Translations under genes and position numbers: made by a program | Shown here: positions 42,318 to 51,857 of the stretch, piece by piece | Numbering within the stretch: the first letter of the stretch is position 1 | Layout: each line of letters begins with the position of its first letter | Notes under the pieces: model-generated | Database searches by the model: none | Told to the model about the DNA's origin: nothing | Seen by the model: only the letters and a program-made list of their open reading frames with translations | Source: Deltaproteobacteria bacterium | GTDB taxonomy: Bacteria > Myxococcota_A > UBA796 > SXON01 | Assembly (NCBI GenBank): GCA_014191855.1 | Contig: BJHF01000015.1 | Location: 1 to 64,000 of the forward strand | DNA length: 64,000 nucleotides | Reading direction: 5' to 3'

Positions 42318-44309
42318 ATGCGGGCTTCGTTGCTGGTGTTGGTGGCGTTGGGCTGTTCGACAGAAGTGCGTGTGCCCGGCGTGGGCTCCGATCCCTACGA
42401 CAGCGGGACGGAATGGAGCCCACCGGAGACCGGCGACACGGGGGACAGCGCCGAGCCGGCGGACACGGCGGACACTTCGGACTCGGGGAGCGACAGCGGC
42501 GAGCCGGCGGACACGGCCGACACCGGCGATACGGGCACCGCCGTTCTCGGGCCCGCCGTCGTCTTGTTCATCGGCGACGGCATGGGCTTTGAGCACGTTC
42601 GCGGGGGCGGAATGTATGCCTCGGGCGCAGCGGGCTCGTGCTCGATGGAGACCCTTCCGTTCCACGGGCGCCTGCGCACCGCTTCGCTGTCGGGCACCAC
42701 GGACTCGGCGGCGAGCGCTACCGCCATGGCGACGGGCGCGAAGACCTACAACGACATGCTTGGCCTCGATCGCGATGGTTTGAGCGTTGAGAACCTCGTG
42801 GAGCACGCGCGGGCCGCGGGCATGTCGGTGGGTGTGGTGACAACGGACAAGACGACCGGGGCGACACCATCGGGGTTCGTGGTGCACGTGGAGGACCGGG
42901 GAGACGCCTCGACGATCGCCGAGGCGTTCGTGGCAAGCCTGCCGGATCTCCTGTTCGGCGGCAGCTACGGGGACTTTGAGCCGCTGCTCGCGGCCAGCGG
43001 GGCTCAGGTGGTCACCGACTCGACGCTGCTCGCGGCCGCAAGCCCAGACGGGCGCCCCCTGCTCGGCCTCTTCGCGGACACCACCTTCCCGTACGTGGCC
43101 GACGTTTACCCGTCGGGAACGCCGACGCTCGCCGAGATGACCCAGAAGGCGCTCGACTGGCTGGACGACGACCCTGAGGGCTTCTTCTTGCTCGTTGAGG
43201 GCGCGCGCATCGACCACGCGAGCCACAGCAACAGCGAAGAACGGGTGTTCGACGAGGTGCTCGCGCTCGATGACGCGGTCGCGACAGCGTTAGCTTGGTC
43301 GGGCTCGCGCGACCTCACGATGATCGTCACCGCAGACCACGAGTGTGGGGGCCTCGAAGTCACCGGCACTTCCGCGGCTGGCGTGACGCCGACGAGCGCC
43401 TGGCGCTGGGCGCAGCACACGAACGCGGATGTGCCGATCTACGCGACCGGCACGCTTACGACGCTCTTCGACGGCGAGCGGCTCGATCAGCTCTGGGTGC
43501 ACGCGGCCCTGGAGGCGACGATCAACGGCGACAGCGCGGTTTCAACACCGACGATCCCGCTCCTGGCGGATGGCACAACCGCCGACCTCGGCGCGGTCGT
43601 CGTCGCGCAGGCGTGGCCGACCACGTTCGGCGCCGGCTACAACCAGCTCGACGCGCTCCGCGTCACGGCCGATGCCGACGGCCTCTGGGTGGGCGTCGAC
43701 GGCGTGTACGAGCGCGGTGAGAACGCGGTTTTGGTGCTGGTGGACGTCGACTACGGCGCGGGAACCGGCCTGGGCGGCGACCTCTCGCTGGTAGATGGCG
43801 TCGGCGCCTTGGATTTCGCGCTCTCGACGCTCGACGTGAGCCCGGAGCTCGTGGATCTGGGCTTCGACGTGGCCTTCGGCGCGCTCGGTGCCGAGGAGGT
43901 GGGGCTCACCATGACCAGCGATGGCGCCGGCCTTCGCGGCTTCTCCGGGGCGCTCGGCGCCATTGACGACCTGGGCTGGCTCCCCGGTGTGAGCAACTTC
44001 GACGACGGCAACGTCGCGAACGGTGCGGCTGCGTCGGATGCAGGCGCCACCGGGCTCACGGAGAACGGCTTTGAGGCGCTGATCCCGTGGTCCAGCGTTT
44101 TCCCGACGGGCCTTCCGGCTGCCGGAACGACCGTCGCGGTGTCCGTCGTGCTCGTGAACAACGCGGGGGACTACGCCAGTAACCAGGCGCTCCCGCCCCT
44201 CGCCGTGGCGGATGAACCCGGCGCCGGAACCGTGAGCCTCGCGCAGGTGGTCACGTTGGCGGTCGATGGGCTGGGCGCCCCGGTCGGCACGGCGAGCGTC
44301 GTGCCCTGA
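42318..44309 (+). CDS. Alkaline phosphatase-family lipoprotein
   Basis: 663 residues. The leader MRASLLVLVALGCSTEV has lipobox ALGC, then a 50-residue acidic Thr/Ser linker (TGDTGDSAEPADTADTSD and similar). The phosphatase domain shows VVLFIGDGMGFEH (first metal Asp), SGTTDSAASATAMATGAKT with the catalytic Ser of TDSAAS, VEGARIDHASHSNSEERVF and IVTADHECGGLEV, the full Zn/Mg site set of PhoA-type enzymes. About 220 C-terminal residues form an extra beta-rich domain (VGVDGVYERGENAVLVLVD). It hydrolyses phosphate esters outside the cell or in the periplasm. Convergent with the DUF4863 gene, 3 nt apart. Confidence 0.9.
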   Translation: MRASLLVLVALGCSTEVRVPGVGSDPYDSGTEWSPPETGDTGDSAEPADTADTSDSGSDSGEPADTADTGDTGTAVLGPAVVLFIGDGMGFEHVRGGGMYASGAAGSCSMETLPFHGRLRTASLSGTTDSAASATAMATGAKTYNDMLGLDRDGLSVENLVEHARAAGMSVGVVTTDKTTGATPSGFVVHVEDRGDASTIAEAFVASLPDLLFGGSYGDFEPLLAASGAQVVTDSTLLAAASPDGRPLLGLFADTTFPYVADVYPSGTPTLAEMTQKALDWLDDDPEGFFLLVEGARIDHASHSNSEERVFDEVLALDDAVATALAWSGSRDLTMIVTADHECGGLEVTGTSAAGVTPTSAWRWAQHTNADVPIYATGTLTTLFDGERLDQLWVHAALEATINGDSAVSTPTIPLLADGTTADLGAVVVAQAWPTTFGAGYNQLDALRVTADADGLWVGVDGVYERGENAVLVLVDVDYGAGTGLGGDLSLVDGVGALDFALSTLDVSPELVDLGFDVAFGALGAEEVGLTMTSDGAGLRGFSGALGAIDDLGWLPGVSNFDDGNVANGAAASDAGATGLTENGFEALIPWSSVFPTGLPAAGTTVAVSVVLVNNAGDYASNQALPPLAVADEPGAGTVSLAQVVTLAVDGLGAPVGTASVVP

Positions 44310-44312
44310 CCG

Positions 44313-44768
44313 CTACTCGAAGATGATCTCGCCGCCCGGCAGGAAGTAGAGGATCAACATCCGTCCGCCCGCGACGGTCGGCACGTGCCGGCTCCCCGGG
44401 GGGTAGGCGATGAACCGGCAGCGCCGCCCATCGAACGTCGGCTCCCCGGCGAGGTCGATGCAGAGCTCCACCTCGCCCTTGGGGTGGGTGTGGGCGCCGC
44501 TCGCCGGCCCGTTCATGTCCACCGCGTCGATGCTGTGGCCGTGGGAATCCGCTTTGGTGATCCGTCCAAATCGGACGCCACCGCCTTCCTTCGGCGTGAG
44601 CCAACCCGCGGCGTGTGCGGCGAGGCTCGCAGCCTCAAGCTGGTCCGTGTTCAGCACCTCGAGGGCCGCTTCAAGCGCGGCCGTGTCCGCGCAGCCCATC
44701 CGGGCCACGACGGCGCCGATCGGCGCGCAGAGCGCCAACAAGCCCTCTTTGGTGACCTCGGGGCCCAT
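44313..44768 (-). CDS. DUF4863 family protein (4-hydroxylaminobenzoate lyase-like)
   Basis: 151 residues, starting directly after the actF stop with no gap. Conserved run: RITKADSHGHSIDAVDMNGP, AHTHPKGEVELCIDL, DGRRCRFIAYPPGSRHVPTV and MLILYFLPGGEIIFE. The last two match the cupin-like DUF4863 family, whose named member is a 4-hydroxylaminobenzoate lyase. The histidines of SGAHTHP and the Glu of GEVELC are probable metal ligands. Its role in a respiratory operon is unclear; it may only be co-transcribed. Confidence 0.8.
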   Translation of the reverse strand: MGPEVTKEGLLALCAPIGAVVARMGCADTAALEAALEVLNTDQLEAASLAAHAAGWLTPKEGGGVRFGRITKADSHGHSIDAVDMNGPASGAHTHPKGEVELCIDLAGEPTFDGRRCRFIAYPPGSRHVPTVAGGRMLILYFLPGGEIIFE

Positions 44769-46106
44769 TCAGTGCGCGTGCGCGCCGTGATGCACGTGCA
44801 CGTGGACATCGTCCGGGTGCTCGTTCATGAACGGGTCGCTCACCGGCACCGCCGGCACCCGCGCCAGCACGTTCGCGACCACGGTGACGAAGCCAGCCAC
44901 GAAGCCGAGGACGATGCCAATCTCAACCGGGCTGATGGGGAGGCTGTTCTTGGTCCAGACCTGCGGCATGATCAGCAGGAAGCGCTCCAGGAACACGCCC
45001 GTTGCGATGACCATGGCCACCGCCGCCAGCGACTTCGGCGTCTTCTTGATCCCGCGGCTCAACAGCACGGTGAACGGGATGAAGAAGCACATCGAGATCA
45101 CCACCTTGGCGAGGGGTGCCCAGGGATCGAGGTACATCCGGAGGATCAAGTACCAGGTCTCCTCCGGCATGTTCCCGAACCAGATCGGCAGGAGCTGCGC
45201 GAAGAAGTTGTAGGTCCAGAAGATGCAGAGCGCGAACATGAGCTTGCCGAGGTCGTGGTACCGCTTCGGCGCCAGCAGGTGCTCGATCTGCAACCAGCCG
45301 CGGAAGAGCACGCTGATGATGCAGATCCAGTTGATGGCCAGCCACAGGCTCGACACGAAGATCCACGCCGGGAACATGTTCGCCGCCCAGTGCGGGGCGA
45401 GGGACATCACGGCATCCACCGCGAACAAGCTGAAGAAGATGGCGTAGCAGATCACGATGACCGGCGCGAGGCGCACGTTCTTGTTGTAGGTGTCCTCCAC
45501 TTCAACGGCGCGACCGCGCCAGCCGCCCGTGAAGTTCGCCCAGAAGCCGGGAACCTTGGCGCCGAGGCTCTCGGCGGCCACGCCCATGTCGGCGCGCAGG
45601 CTGTTGCGGATGAAGAGGAAGTCCAGCACCATGAGCACGCCGAGCATCGCGAGCTGGCGGGCCACAAAGAAGTTCGGCTGAAGCCAAACGGCCTTGTGCG
45701 GGGGCATCTCCTCGTGAGTCCACGGAAAGATGTCGAGACCACCGCCAAGCAGGAAGATGGCGTAGATCGCGTACGTTACCGGCATGAAGAACCAGAACGA
45801 CTCGGCGATCCGCTTGAACGGGCGCCCCCAGCGGCCGAGCGTGATCGTTTGGATCACGGAGAACATGAGCCCGCCCTGCGCGACGCCCATGAAGTACACA
45901 ATGCACACCAGGAGCACGCCGAGGGTGCGATGCGAGTCGGTACTCAGCCCATAGGCGAGGGACGCGAGCCCGATGAGGGAGCCCACCAGGCCAAACGTCT
46001 TCACGCCGGGCGGCACAACATGCGGGGTTCCCGCAATGGTATCGGCGACGTCGGGCCCGTTGCCCACGACGCGGCGTGTGGCGGCGATGATGTCAACGTT
46101 GCTCAT
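44769..46106 (-). CDS. actF: Alternative complex III subunit ActF
   Basis: 445 residues from ATG 46106, which shares one base with the actE stop; a GTG at 46109 is also possible. About ten transmembrane helices. Strong ActF-type stretches: FMGVAQGGLMFSVIQTITLG, WGRPFKRIAESFWFFMPVTY, DIFPWTHEEMPPHKAVWLQP and MFPAWIFVSSLWLAINWICI. With ActC it forms the membrane core of the quinol:cytochrome c oxidoreductase that replaces cytochrome bc1. It ends with a His-rich tail (VHVHVHHGAHAH). Start and stop are tightly packed with neighbours. Confidence 0.92.
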   Translation of the reverse strand: MSNVDIIAATRRVVGNGPDVADTIAGTPHVVPPGVKTFGLVGSLIGLASLAYGLSTDSHRTLGVLLVCIVYFMGVAQGGLMFSVIQTITLGRWGRPFKRIAESFWFFMPVTYAIYAIFLLGGGLDIFPWTHEEMPPHKAVWLQPNFFVARQLAMLGVLMVLDFLFIRNSLRADMGVAAESLGAKVPGFWANFTGGWRGRAVEVEDTYNKNVRLAPVIVICYAIFFSLFAVDAVMSLAPHWAANMFPAWIFVSSLWLAINWICIISVLFRGWLQIEHLLAPKRYHDLGKLMFALCIFWTYNFFAQLLPIWFGNMPEETWYLILRMYLDPWAPLAKVVISMCFFIPFTVLLSRGIKKTPKSLAAVAMVIATGVFLERFLLIMPQVWTKNSLPISPVEIGIVLGFVAGFVTVVANVLARVPAVPVSDPFMNEHPDDVHVHVHHGAHAH

Positions 46107-46801
46107 CACGGAGTCCCGGGGGCGGGGGTGGAGGCGTCGGTCGGCGCCGGGGTTGGCGCGACGAAGGCGGCGTTGGGGAGTGTGCGAATGTAGGCCACGA
46201 TCGCCCAGCGCTCCGCGTCGGTGAGCAGCGGCCCGTAGGCGGGCATGCCCGCGCCAATCGCGGCTACGACCGCCGGGCGCTCCTTGGAGGCCCCAAGGGA
46301 GCCGTTGCCGCCGTTTCGGATCGTCGTGTAGACGTACCCGTCGGAGAGCGTCTTGATCCGGCTCATGTCACCCGAGAGGTTCGGCGCCATCATCATGAAG
46401 CGGCGGATCCCTTTTTCGGCGTCGTTGTAGGTCACAGGGCCGTTCCCCGTGCCCTCGAGGCCGTGACAGGGGGCGCAGTTCACGCGGAACAGCTCCGTTC
46501 CCGTCGCAACGTGGTTCGGGTCCTTCGCGTATGGATCGGTGAGGGCATCGGTGCCCACCGTGTCGAGGCGCGAGGCGGGTGCGACGACGGCGTTCTGGTA
46601 GTAGCCCGCCGCCATCGGACGAGGGAACGAGTCGGAGACGCGCGCGACCGTGTCGGCCGGCTGGGGCTTCATGGCCCACTCGTAGGCCTTGAACATGTGC
46701 GCATCGATCATGTCGATGTCCCAGGGCGAGGCCCACGCCATTCCGCCCACGGCGAGCAGCCCGAGGGCGCTCCACCGGAATCGGTTCATGCGATCAGCCA
46801 T
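46106..46801 (-). CDS. actE: Alternative complex III subunit ActE, monohaem cytochrome c
   Basis: 231 residues from ATG 46801 (8-nt overlap with actD). The signal region WSALGLLAVGGMAWASP suits export or anchoring. One haem c site, CAPCHG, lies in FRVNCAPCHGLEGTGNGPV; the likely distal ligand is a Met in RRFMMMAPNL or AGMPAYG. The C-terminus (TLPNAAFVAPTPAPTDAST) is a Pro/Thr/Ala-rich tail. It carries electrons from the pentahaem ActA or Fe-S centres to the terminal acceptor. A second ATG at 46789 and a GTG at 46813 are alternative starts. Confidence 0.88.
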   Translation of the reverse strand: MADRMNRFRWSALGLLAVGGMAWASPWDIDMIDAHMFKAYEWAMKPQPADTVARVSDSFPRPMAAGYYQNAVVAPASRLDTVGTDALTDPYAKDPNHVATGTELFRVNCAPCHGLEGTGNGPVTYNDAEKGIRRFMMMAPNLSGDMSRIKTLSDGYVYTTIRNGGNGSLGASKERPAVVAAIGAGMPAYGPLLTDAERWAIVAYIRTLPNAAFVAPTPAPTDASTPAPGTP

Positions 46802-47342
46802 GCGTGCCTCCACCGGTGACCTCGACGGCTCCGGAGTTTTGGAGAATGTGGGCGATCTTCTCGGCGTGTGCGCCGGTGCGCTCGAACACGATGCCGAAGC
46901 AGTCGTTCGAGAAGCGTGGATCTTCCGTTTCTTTCGGCAGCTTGGTCGCGGGGAGACCGCAGAAGTACAAGAGCGCGAACAGCGTGAACATCGAAGCCCA
47001 GAGGATGGTGCCTTCGAAGGTGATGACCAGAAACGGCGGGATGGACACCAGCGGCTTGCCGCCGGGGATGATCATGGGCCAGTTGGAGTGCGTGAGCGAG
47101 GCCAACGAGAACACCATCGACCCGCCAAGAATTCCGCCCGTCAGCGTGAACCAGCGCACGGGGCTCGGCTCCTGCTGGCCGTACATGATCTCTTCGATCT
47201 CATGGCGGGGGATGGGGCTGAGCACGGTGAAGTCCCGAAACCCAGCCTTGTGCAGGTCGTGGATGCCCTGAAGCAGGCTGTCCAGGTGCTTGTACACCGC
47301 CTTTACGGGCGTGCCGGTGGCGGCGAGGGCGTGAGCGCTCAT
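46794..47342 (-). CDS. actD: Alternative complex III subunit ActD (DUF3341)
   Basis: 182 residues. Two transmembrane helices near residues 68-90 and 105-130 (WFTLTGGILGGSMVFSLASL; FLVITFEGTILWASMFTLFA) follow a soluble N-terminal segment (AVYKHLDSLLQGIHDLHKAG, FTVLSPIPRHEIEE). The run FSNDCFGIVFERTG lies after the helices. These are the DUF3341 marks of ActD. It holds the peripheral domain to the membrane core. Overlaps actC (ATGA) and actE. Confidence 0.92.
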   Translation of the reverse strand: MSAHALAATGTPVKAVYKHLDSLLQGIHDLHKAGFRDFTVLSPIPRHEIEEIMYGQQEPSPVRWFTLTGGILGGSMVFSLASLTHSNWPMIIPGGKPLVSIPPFLVITFEGTILWASMFTLFALLYFCGLPATKLPKETEDPRFSNDCFGIVFERTGAHAEKIAHILQNSGAVEVTGGGTHG

Positions 47343-48673
47343 TTGGCAGCAGCCTCCTGATCATGCTTCAGCGGCGGACGCAAGGTCTCCTTGACCTCGG
47401 CGATGGCCACGCTCGGCATGATCTTGGCGAACAGAAGGAACCACAGGAAGAACCAGGCGAACGAGAAGATCAGGATGCCGATCTCGATGTAGGTCGGCAG
47501 GTAGTAGGCCCAGGAGCCCGGGTCGAAGCTGTGGGCGAGTGAGCTGGCGATGATGTTGAAGCGCTCGAACCACATGCCGATGTTGATCACGATGCTGACG
47601 AGAAACAGTCCCATGAACGAGGTGCGAACCTTCTTGAACCACCACAACAGCGGTACGATGTTGTTGCACAGCACCATCATCCCGAACACCCACCAGTACT
47701 TGCCCACCACGCGGTCGACGAACACCGCCCACTCGTAGGGATTATCCGAGTACCACGCCACGAAGTACTCGGTGCCGTAGGCGTACGTGAGGATGCCGCC
47801 CGTGAACATGCAGAGCTTCGCGAGGTGCTCGAAGTGCCACACGTGGATGTACGCCTCCAGCTTGAACAGCTTGGTGAGCGGCAACATCAGCGTGATGACC
47901 ATCGCGCAGCCCGAGAAGATGGCTCCGGCGACGAAGTAGGGCGGGAACAACGTGCTGTGCCAGCCGGGCGTATCTGCCATCGCGAAGTCCCAGGACACGA
48001 CGCTGTGCACCGAGAGCACGAGCGGCGTGGCGAGCGCGGCGAAGAAGCCGTAGGCTGCCATGTAGTGGTGCCACTGCTTGTCGGTGCCACGCCAGCCCAA
48101 CGACATCGCCCCGTACAGCTTCTTGGTGAGGCCGCGGGTGTTGTCGCGAACCGCGGCGATGTCCGGTACCAGGCCGATGAAGAAGAACACCGTGGAAACC
48201 GTGAAGTACGTGCTGATCGCAAACACGTCCCACATCAGCGGTGACTTGAAGTTCTGCCAGAGCTGGCGCTGGTTCGGGTAGGGGAACAGCCAGTAGGCCT
48301 GCCACGCCCGACCCACGTGGATCGCGGGGAACAACGCGGCGGTCATGACCGCGAAGATCGTCATGGCCTCGGCGGCCCGGTAGATTCCAGTACGCCAGCG
48401 GCTGCGGGTGAGGAACAGGATCGCGCTGATCAGCGTGCCGGCGTGGCCGATGCCGACCCAAAACACGAACGTCGTGATGTACACGCCCCAGAAGACCGGG
48501 GGGTGGTACCCGGCGACGCCGAGGCCCCAAACGAGCTGCATGCCCCAACAGAAGGCGCCGAACGCCAAGCCGGCGCCGACCAGCCCCATCATTCCGTACC
48601 AGGCCATGCCTGGCGAGAACAAGGGCCGCATGACATCGCGGTTTACCTGTGCGTACGTGAGGTCTTTGGACAT
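47339..48673 (-). CDS. actC: Alternative complex III subunit ActC (NrfD-like)
   Basis: 444 residues, about ten transmembrane helices, NrfD family. Characteristic stretches: VFWGVYITTFVFWVGIGHAG, RWRTGIYRAAEAMTIFAVMT, WLFPYPNQRQLWQNFKSPL, WDVFAISTYFTVSTVFF and KLFKLEAYIHVWHFEHLAK. With ActF it contains the quinol-binding region and possible proton paths. ATG start in a TGATG overlap with actB. Confidence 0.94.
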   Translation of the reverse strand: MSKDLTYAQVNRDVMRPLFSPGMAWYGMMGLVGAGLAFGAFCWGMQLVWGLGVAGYHPPVFWGVYITTFVFWVGIGHAGTLISAILFLTRSRWRTGIYRAAEAMTIFAVMTAALFPAIHVGRAWQAYWLFPYPNQRQLWQNFKSPLMWDVFAISTYFTVSTVFFFIGLVPDIAAVRDNTRGLTKKLYGAMSLGWRGTDKQWHHYMAAYGFFAALATPLVLSVHSVVSWDFAMADTPGWHSTLFPPYFVAGAIFSGCAMVITLMLPLTKLFKLEAYIHVWHFEHLAKLCMFTGGILTYAYGTEYFVAWYSDNPYEWAVFVDRVVGKYWWVFGMMVLCNNIVPLLWWFKKVRTSFMGLFLVSIVINIGMWFERFNIIASSLAHSFDPGSWAYYLPTYIEIGILIFSFAWFFLWFLLFAKIMPSVAIAEVKETLRPPLKHDQEAAAK

Positions 48674-51600
48674 CAGCCTTCCTCCCCGTGGCCTGCGTGA
48701 GCTGCCGGTTCCGCGCCGTGACCGGCCGGCTCCGCGCCGTGCTCGGCGGGCTCCGCTCCATGGCCGCCGTGGTGACCCACGTTGACCGGGCGATTGTGGT
48801 TCACCCGGGCGAGATAGCGCACGCCCGGCTTGGTGTTGAGCTCCCCGAGCAGCGTGTAGGCGCGCGGGCTCTCTCCGAGCTTACGCACCGTGCCGTCCAG
48901 ATCGAGCCAGTTCCCGAAGGTGATGGCTTCGGTCGGGCAGGCGGCCGCGCAAGCGGTCAGCTTCCGCAGCGCCTCGTCCGGAACGCGGTGCTTCGTCGCG
49001 TCGATCGGGCGGCTTGCATCGGTGCGCTCGGCGAACGCGACGTCGCGATACGCATCCTTGGCTGCACGGACGCGCTGCACGCAGAACGTGCACTTCTCCA
49101 TGACGCCCATCTCGCGGGTGCTGAGATCGGGGTTCAGCATCAGGTGGTAGCTTTCGGGCCACTCCCACGTGTGGTAGTTGAAGCGGCGGGCCGCGTATGG
49201 GCAATTGTTCGCGCAGTACCGAGTGCCGACGCAGCGATTGTAGATCATCGCGTTGAGGCCATCGAGGTTGTGGTACGTCGCGAGGACGGGGCACACGCCC
49301 TCGCACGGCGCGTGTGCGCACTGTTGACACACCGCCGGCAGGTACCGCACGTCGGGGTTCTCGCCTTCACCCTCGAAGAACCGGTCCATCCGGATCCACG
49401 TCATCTCGCGGCCCTTGCGGAGCTGATCGGGGCCGACGAACGGGATGTTGTTTTCGAGCGCGCAGGCCACCTGACACGCACCGCAGCCGTTGCAGGCGTT
49501 GGTGTCGAACACGGTGAAGAACCGGTAGGTGGGGTGCTGCGGCTCCGGGTACATGTCCACCGGGCCGGCGGCCTTCACCCGCTCGTCAACCGGCGGGTGG
49601 TGAATCGGGACGATCGAACCGGGCTCGCCCGCGAGGTTCTTCACCGCGTCGTCCGGGTTCACCGCCACGGCGATGCTCCGGCCATCCTGGTTCATGCTGC
49701 CGCACAGCGTGTGAACGCCGCTCTTCCCGGCCACGCGGGCCACCGTGGCAACTGCACCCGACAGCACGAGCGCCCCCGAAGCTGCGTCGGTGGCGGCGCT
49801 CAGCAACGCGTAGGCGTTGGCGCCGCGATCCTTGGCGTAACGACCTACCTTTTTGCCGTTGCCCAGCATCACGGCGATGGTGTCTTCCCGAACCGTCGGC
49901 GCGCCGAACCAGCCGACTTGCATCGAGCCCTTGTCGGTTTTCACCTCGACCATGTCCTGCTCGCCGAGCCCCATCGACGCCGCCGTCTTCGGGTTGATCT
50001 CGGCCCAAGTGGTCCAGAAGAAGGTGCTCACCGGGTCGGGGAGCTCCTGGGCCCACGGCACGTTCGCCCAGCGGCCATCCGCGAGATGCGAGGGGAACAG
50101 CACCACGGCCTTCGCCCCGTCGGCCAAGCCAGCCCCGACCTCGGGCAGCGTGGCGAGGATCCAGGTTGGCGAACCACGGGGGGGCGGGCGCACGGATACG
50201 CCCTTGGCGCGAATCCCCGTCCACCACGAGTCTGCGTTGTCCTCAACCGGCTTGAGCAGGCCGATCCAGCGCGCCCTGATGAACTCGGCGAAGGAAGGGG
50301 CGCTCGCCGCGAGCACGGCGGGGTCTGCAGTTGCTACGAGCGGCGTGGCCAGCCCTGGCGCGGCGCCGTCGACCAAGGCGGCCGGAGCGTCCGTGGTGGC
50401 GGTAACGACGGGTGGCGGCGGGTTGGCCTTCAGAAGAGTGAGCAGCACGTCGCCCAGGCCGAGCGAAGACTTCAGGGCCACCATGCTCGGCTGGCCGAGC
50501 ACGTGCAGGCCAGCTTCCACGTTCGCGTCTGTCCACTGCTCCAGTCCAGATCCCGTTGGAAGGAGCAGGGTTTTGTCGTTGGAGCTGTCGTCTGGCTCGT
50601 TGGCGAGTTGTACCACGAGGTCGGCTTTGGTCAGCGCTTCGGCCGCCGCAAGCTCGGTGGGCGCGGCGTGAACCAGATCCACCCCGTCCAGGAACAACAC
50701 CCCGATCTTGCCGGCCGCGAGGTCGGCCACGAGCGCCTGCACGTCGGCGAAGCTGTTGACCTGGCCCGGCCGGAAGCCCCGCCCGAGCCGCACGGTCTTG
50801 CCAACGTTTCCGAGCACTTCGTTGCAGAGGAGCGTCGCGACGGCCAACGCGGTTGCGTCCGGGCCGCTCGTCGTCGGACCGCCCGGGAGGACGACCGACG
50901 TGTCCTTGGCGAGTGCTTCCGCCGTTTCCGTCAGGCGGCTCTCGGCGATCCCGCTGGCCGCGCACGCTGCGGCCACATCGATGTTCGCCAGCAGCGCAGC
51001 GGCCGGCCCAGTGTAGCCCTTGGCCGCTGCCGCCAGCTTCGCCAGCGCGAACGCCACCTTCGCCTCCGTGCCCGGCACTGGGGCGAGCCATGTGTCGGCC
51101 ACCGCAGAGGAAACGCCGAGGCGCGGCTCGATCGCCACGAAGCGGGTGGTGAAGCCATCCTGCGTGGGATCCTTGGCCTTGGCCCAGCCCTTCATCATCC
51201 CCATGGATCCGAAGGCGGTGCCGAGGAAATCGAAGCCGAAGCTCACGATGGTGCGGGCTTCCGCGAGCTCGTACACCGGCAACTCGTCGACGCCGTACGC
51301 GCTGCGGGTGGCCGCCAATAGCGACTCCACGCCGAGCGGCTCCCAGTGCACCCGGCGCAGGCCCGATCGCGCCAATCCTTCGAGCAGCGCCGCGGCGCTA
51401 CCCGTCCGATAACGGCCGAGCCAGGCCACGCTTTTGCCGGCCGCCGTGGCGGCGGTCATCGCGTCGGTGACGCGCTTGAGCGCCTCTTCCCACGCGACGG
51501 GGTTCCGACCGTCGGTGGGCCCATCGACGCGATCGGGGCCGTATGCGGCCACGAGATCGAAATGCCCCTTCGTGCACAGGCCCGGGCCCGTTGGGTGGTC

Positions 51601-51846
51601 GGGGTTGCCCTCGACGTTCACCACGCGACCGTCCTTGTTGCGGGCGACCAACCCGCAGGCGGTGGCGCACCCGTTGCACAACGAGGCGTAGTACGTGGCG
51701 AGGCCCGGTTGTACGTTCTCCGGGTTCACCACATAGGGCAACACTTCTTCCTGCGGCACCTTGTAGTCGTAGGTGCACGCGGCAGCGGTGGCGGTCGTTG
51801 CTACAGCCCCGACCTTGAGGAAGTCGCGGCGGTTGAGTCCTTCCAT
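48673..51846 (-). CDS. actB: Alternative complex III subunit ActB, iron-sulfur protein
   Basis: 1057 residues. Tat signal NRRDFLKVGAVATTATAAAC, also a lipobox (AAAC), so probably a Tat lipoprotein. Domain 1 (about 40-720) has the fold of molybdopterin oxidoreductases but in this family binds no Mo cofactor. Here it keeps an N-terminal cysteine set, C57, C60, C64 and C91 (LCNGCATACG ... GLCTKG). Domain 2 (about 780-1010) carries the FeS ferredoxin clusters: NACNGCGACQVAC, CQQCAHAPCEGVCP, RYCANNCPYA, EKCTFCVQRV and AACPTEAI. The C-terminus repeats HGAEPA units rich in His. It transfers electrons from quinol to the haems. Confidence 0.93.
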   Translation of the reverse strand: MEGLNRRDFLKVGAVATTATAAACTYDYKVPQEEVLPYVVNPENVQPGLATYYASLCNGCATACGLVARNKDGRVVNVEGNPDHPTGPGLCTKGHFDLVAAYGPDRVDGPTDGRNPVAWEEALKRVTDAMTAATAAGKSVAWLGRYRTGSAAALLEGLARSGLRRVHWEPLGVESLLAATRSAYGVDELPVYELAEARTIVSFGFDFLGTAFGSMGMMKGWAKAKDPTQDGFTTRFVAIEPRLGVSSAVADTWLAPVPGTEAKVAFALAKLAAAAKGYTGPAAALLANIDVAAACAASGIAESRLTETAEALAKDTSVVLPGGPTTSGPDATALAVATLLCNEVLGNVGKTVRLGRGFRPGQVNSFADVQALVADLAAGKIGVLFLDGVDLVHAAPTELAAAEALTKADLVVQLANEPDDSSNDKTLLLPTGSGLEQWTDANVEAGLHVLGQPSMVALKSSLGLGDVLLTLLKANPPPPVVTATTDAPAALVDGAAPGLATPLVATADPAVLAASAPSFAEFIRARWIGLLKPVEDNADSWWTGIRAKGVSVRPPPRGSPTWILATLPEVGAGLADGAKAVVLFPSHLADGRWANVPWAQELPDPVSTFFWTTWAEINPKTAASMGLGEQDMVEVKTDKGSMQVGWFGAPTVREDTIAVMLGNGKKVGRYAKDRGANAYALLSAATDAASGALVLSGAVATVARVAGKSGVHTLCGSMNQDGRSIAVAVNPDDAVKNLAGEPGSIVPIHHPPVDERVKAAGPVDMYPEPQHPTYRFFTVFDTNACNGCGACQVACALENNIPFVGPDQLRKGREMTWIRMDRFFEGEGENPDVRYLPAVCQQCAHAPCEGVCPVLATYHNLDGLNAMIYNRCVGTRYCANNCPYAARRFNYHTWEWPESYHLMLNPDLSTREMGVMEKCTFCVQRVRAAKDAYRDVAFAERTDASRPIDATKHRVPDEALRKLTACAAACPTEAITFGNWLDLDGTVRKLGESPRAYTLLGELNTKPGVRYLARVNHNRPVNVGHHGGHGAEPAEHGAEPAGHGAEPAAHAGHGEEG

Positions 51847-51857
51847 CGTGGCTCCCG

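Noticed and set aside
48688-51321. An 877-codon open frame on the plus strand
   Set aside because: Antisense to actB, which has unmistakable Fe-S motifs and is flanked by the other act genes.
48673-51846. Reading actB as an active molybdopterin oxidoreductase
   Set aside because: Position among actACDEF and the combined domain layout identify the Act subunit, whose Mo-enzyme-like domain carries no Mo cofactor in studied members.
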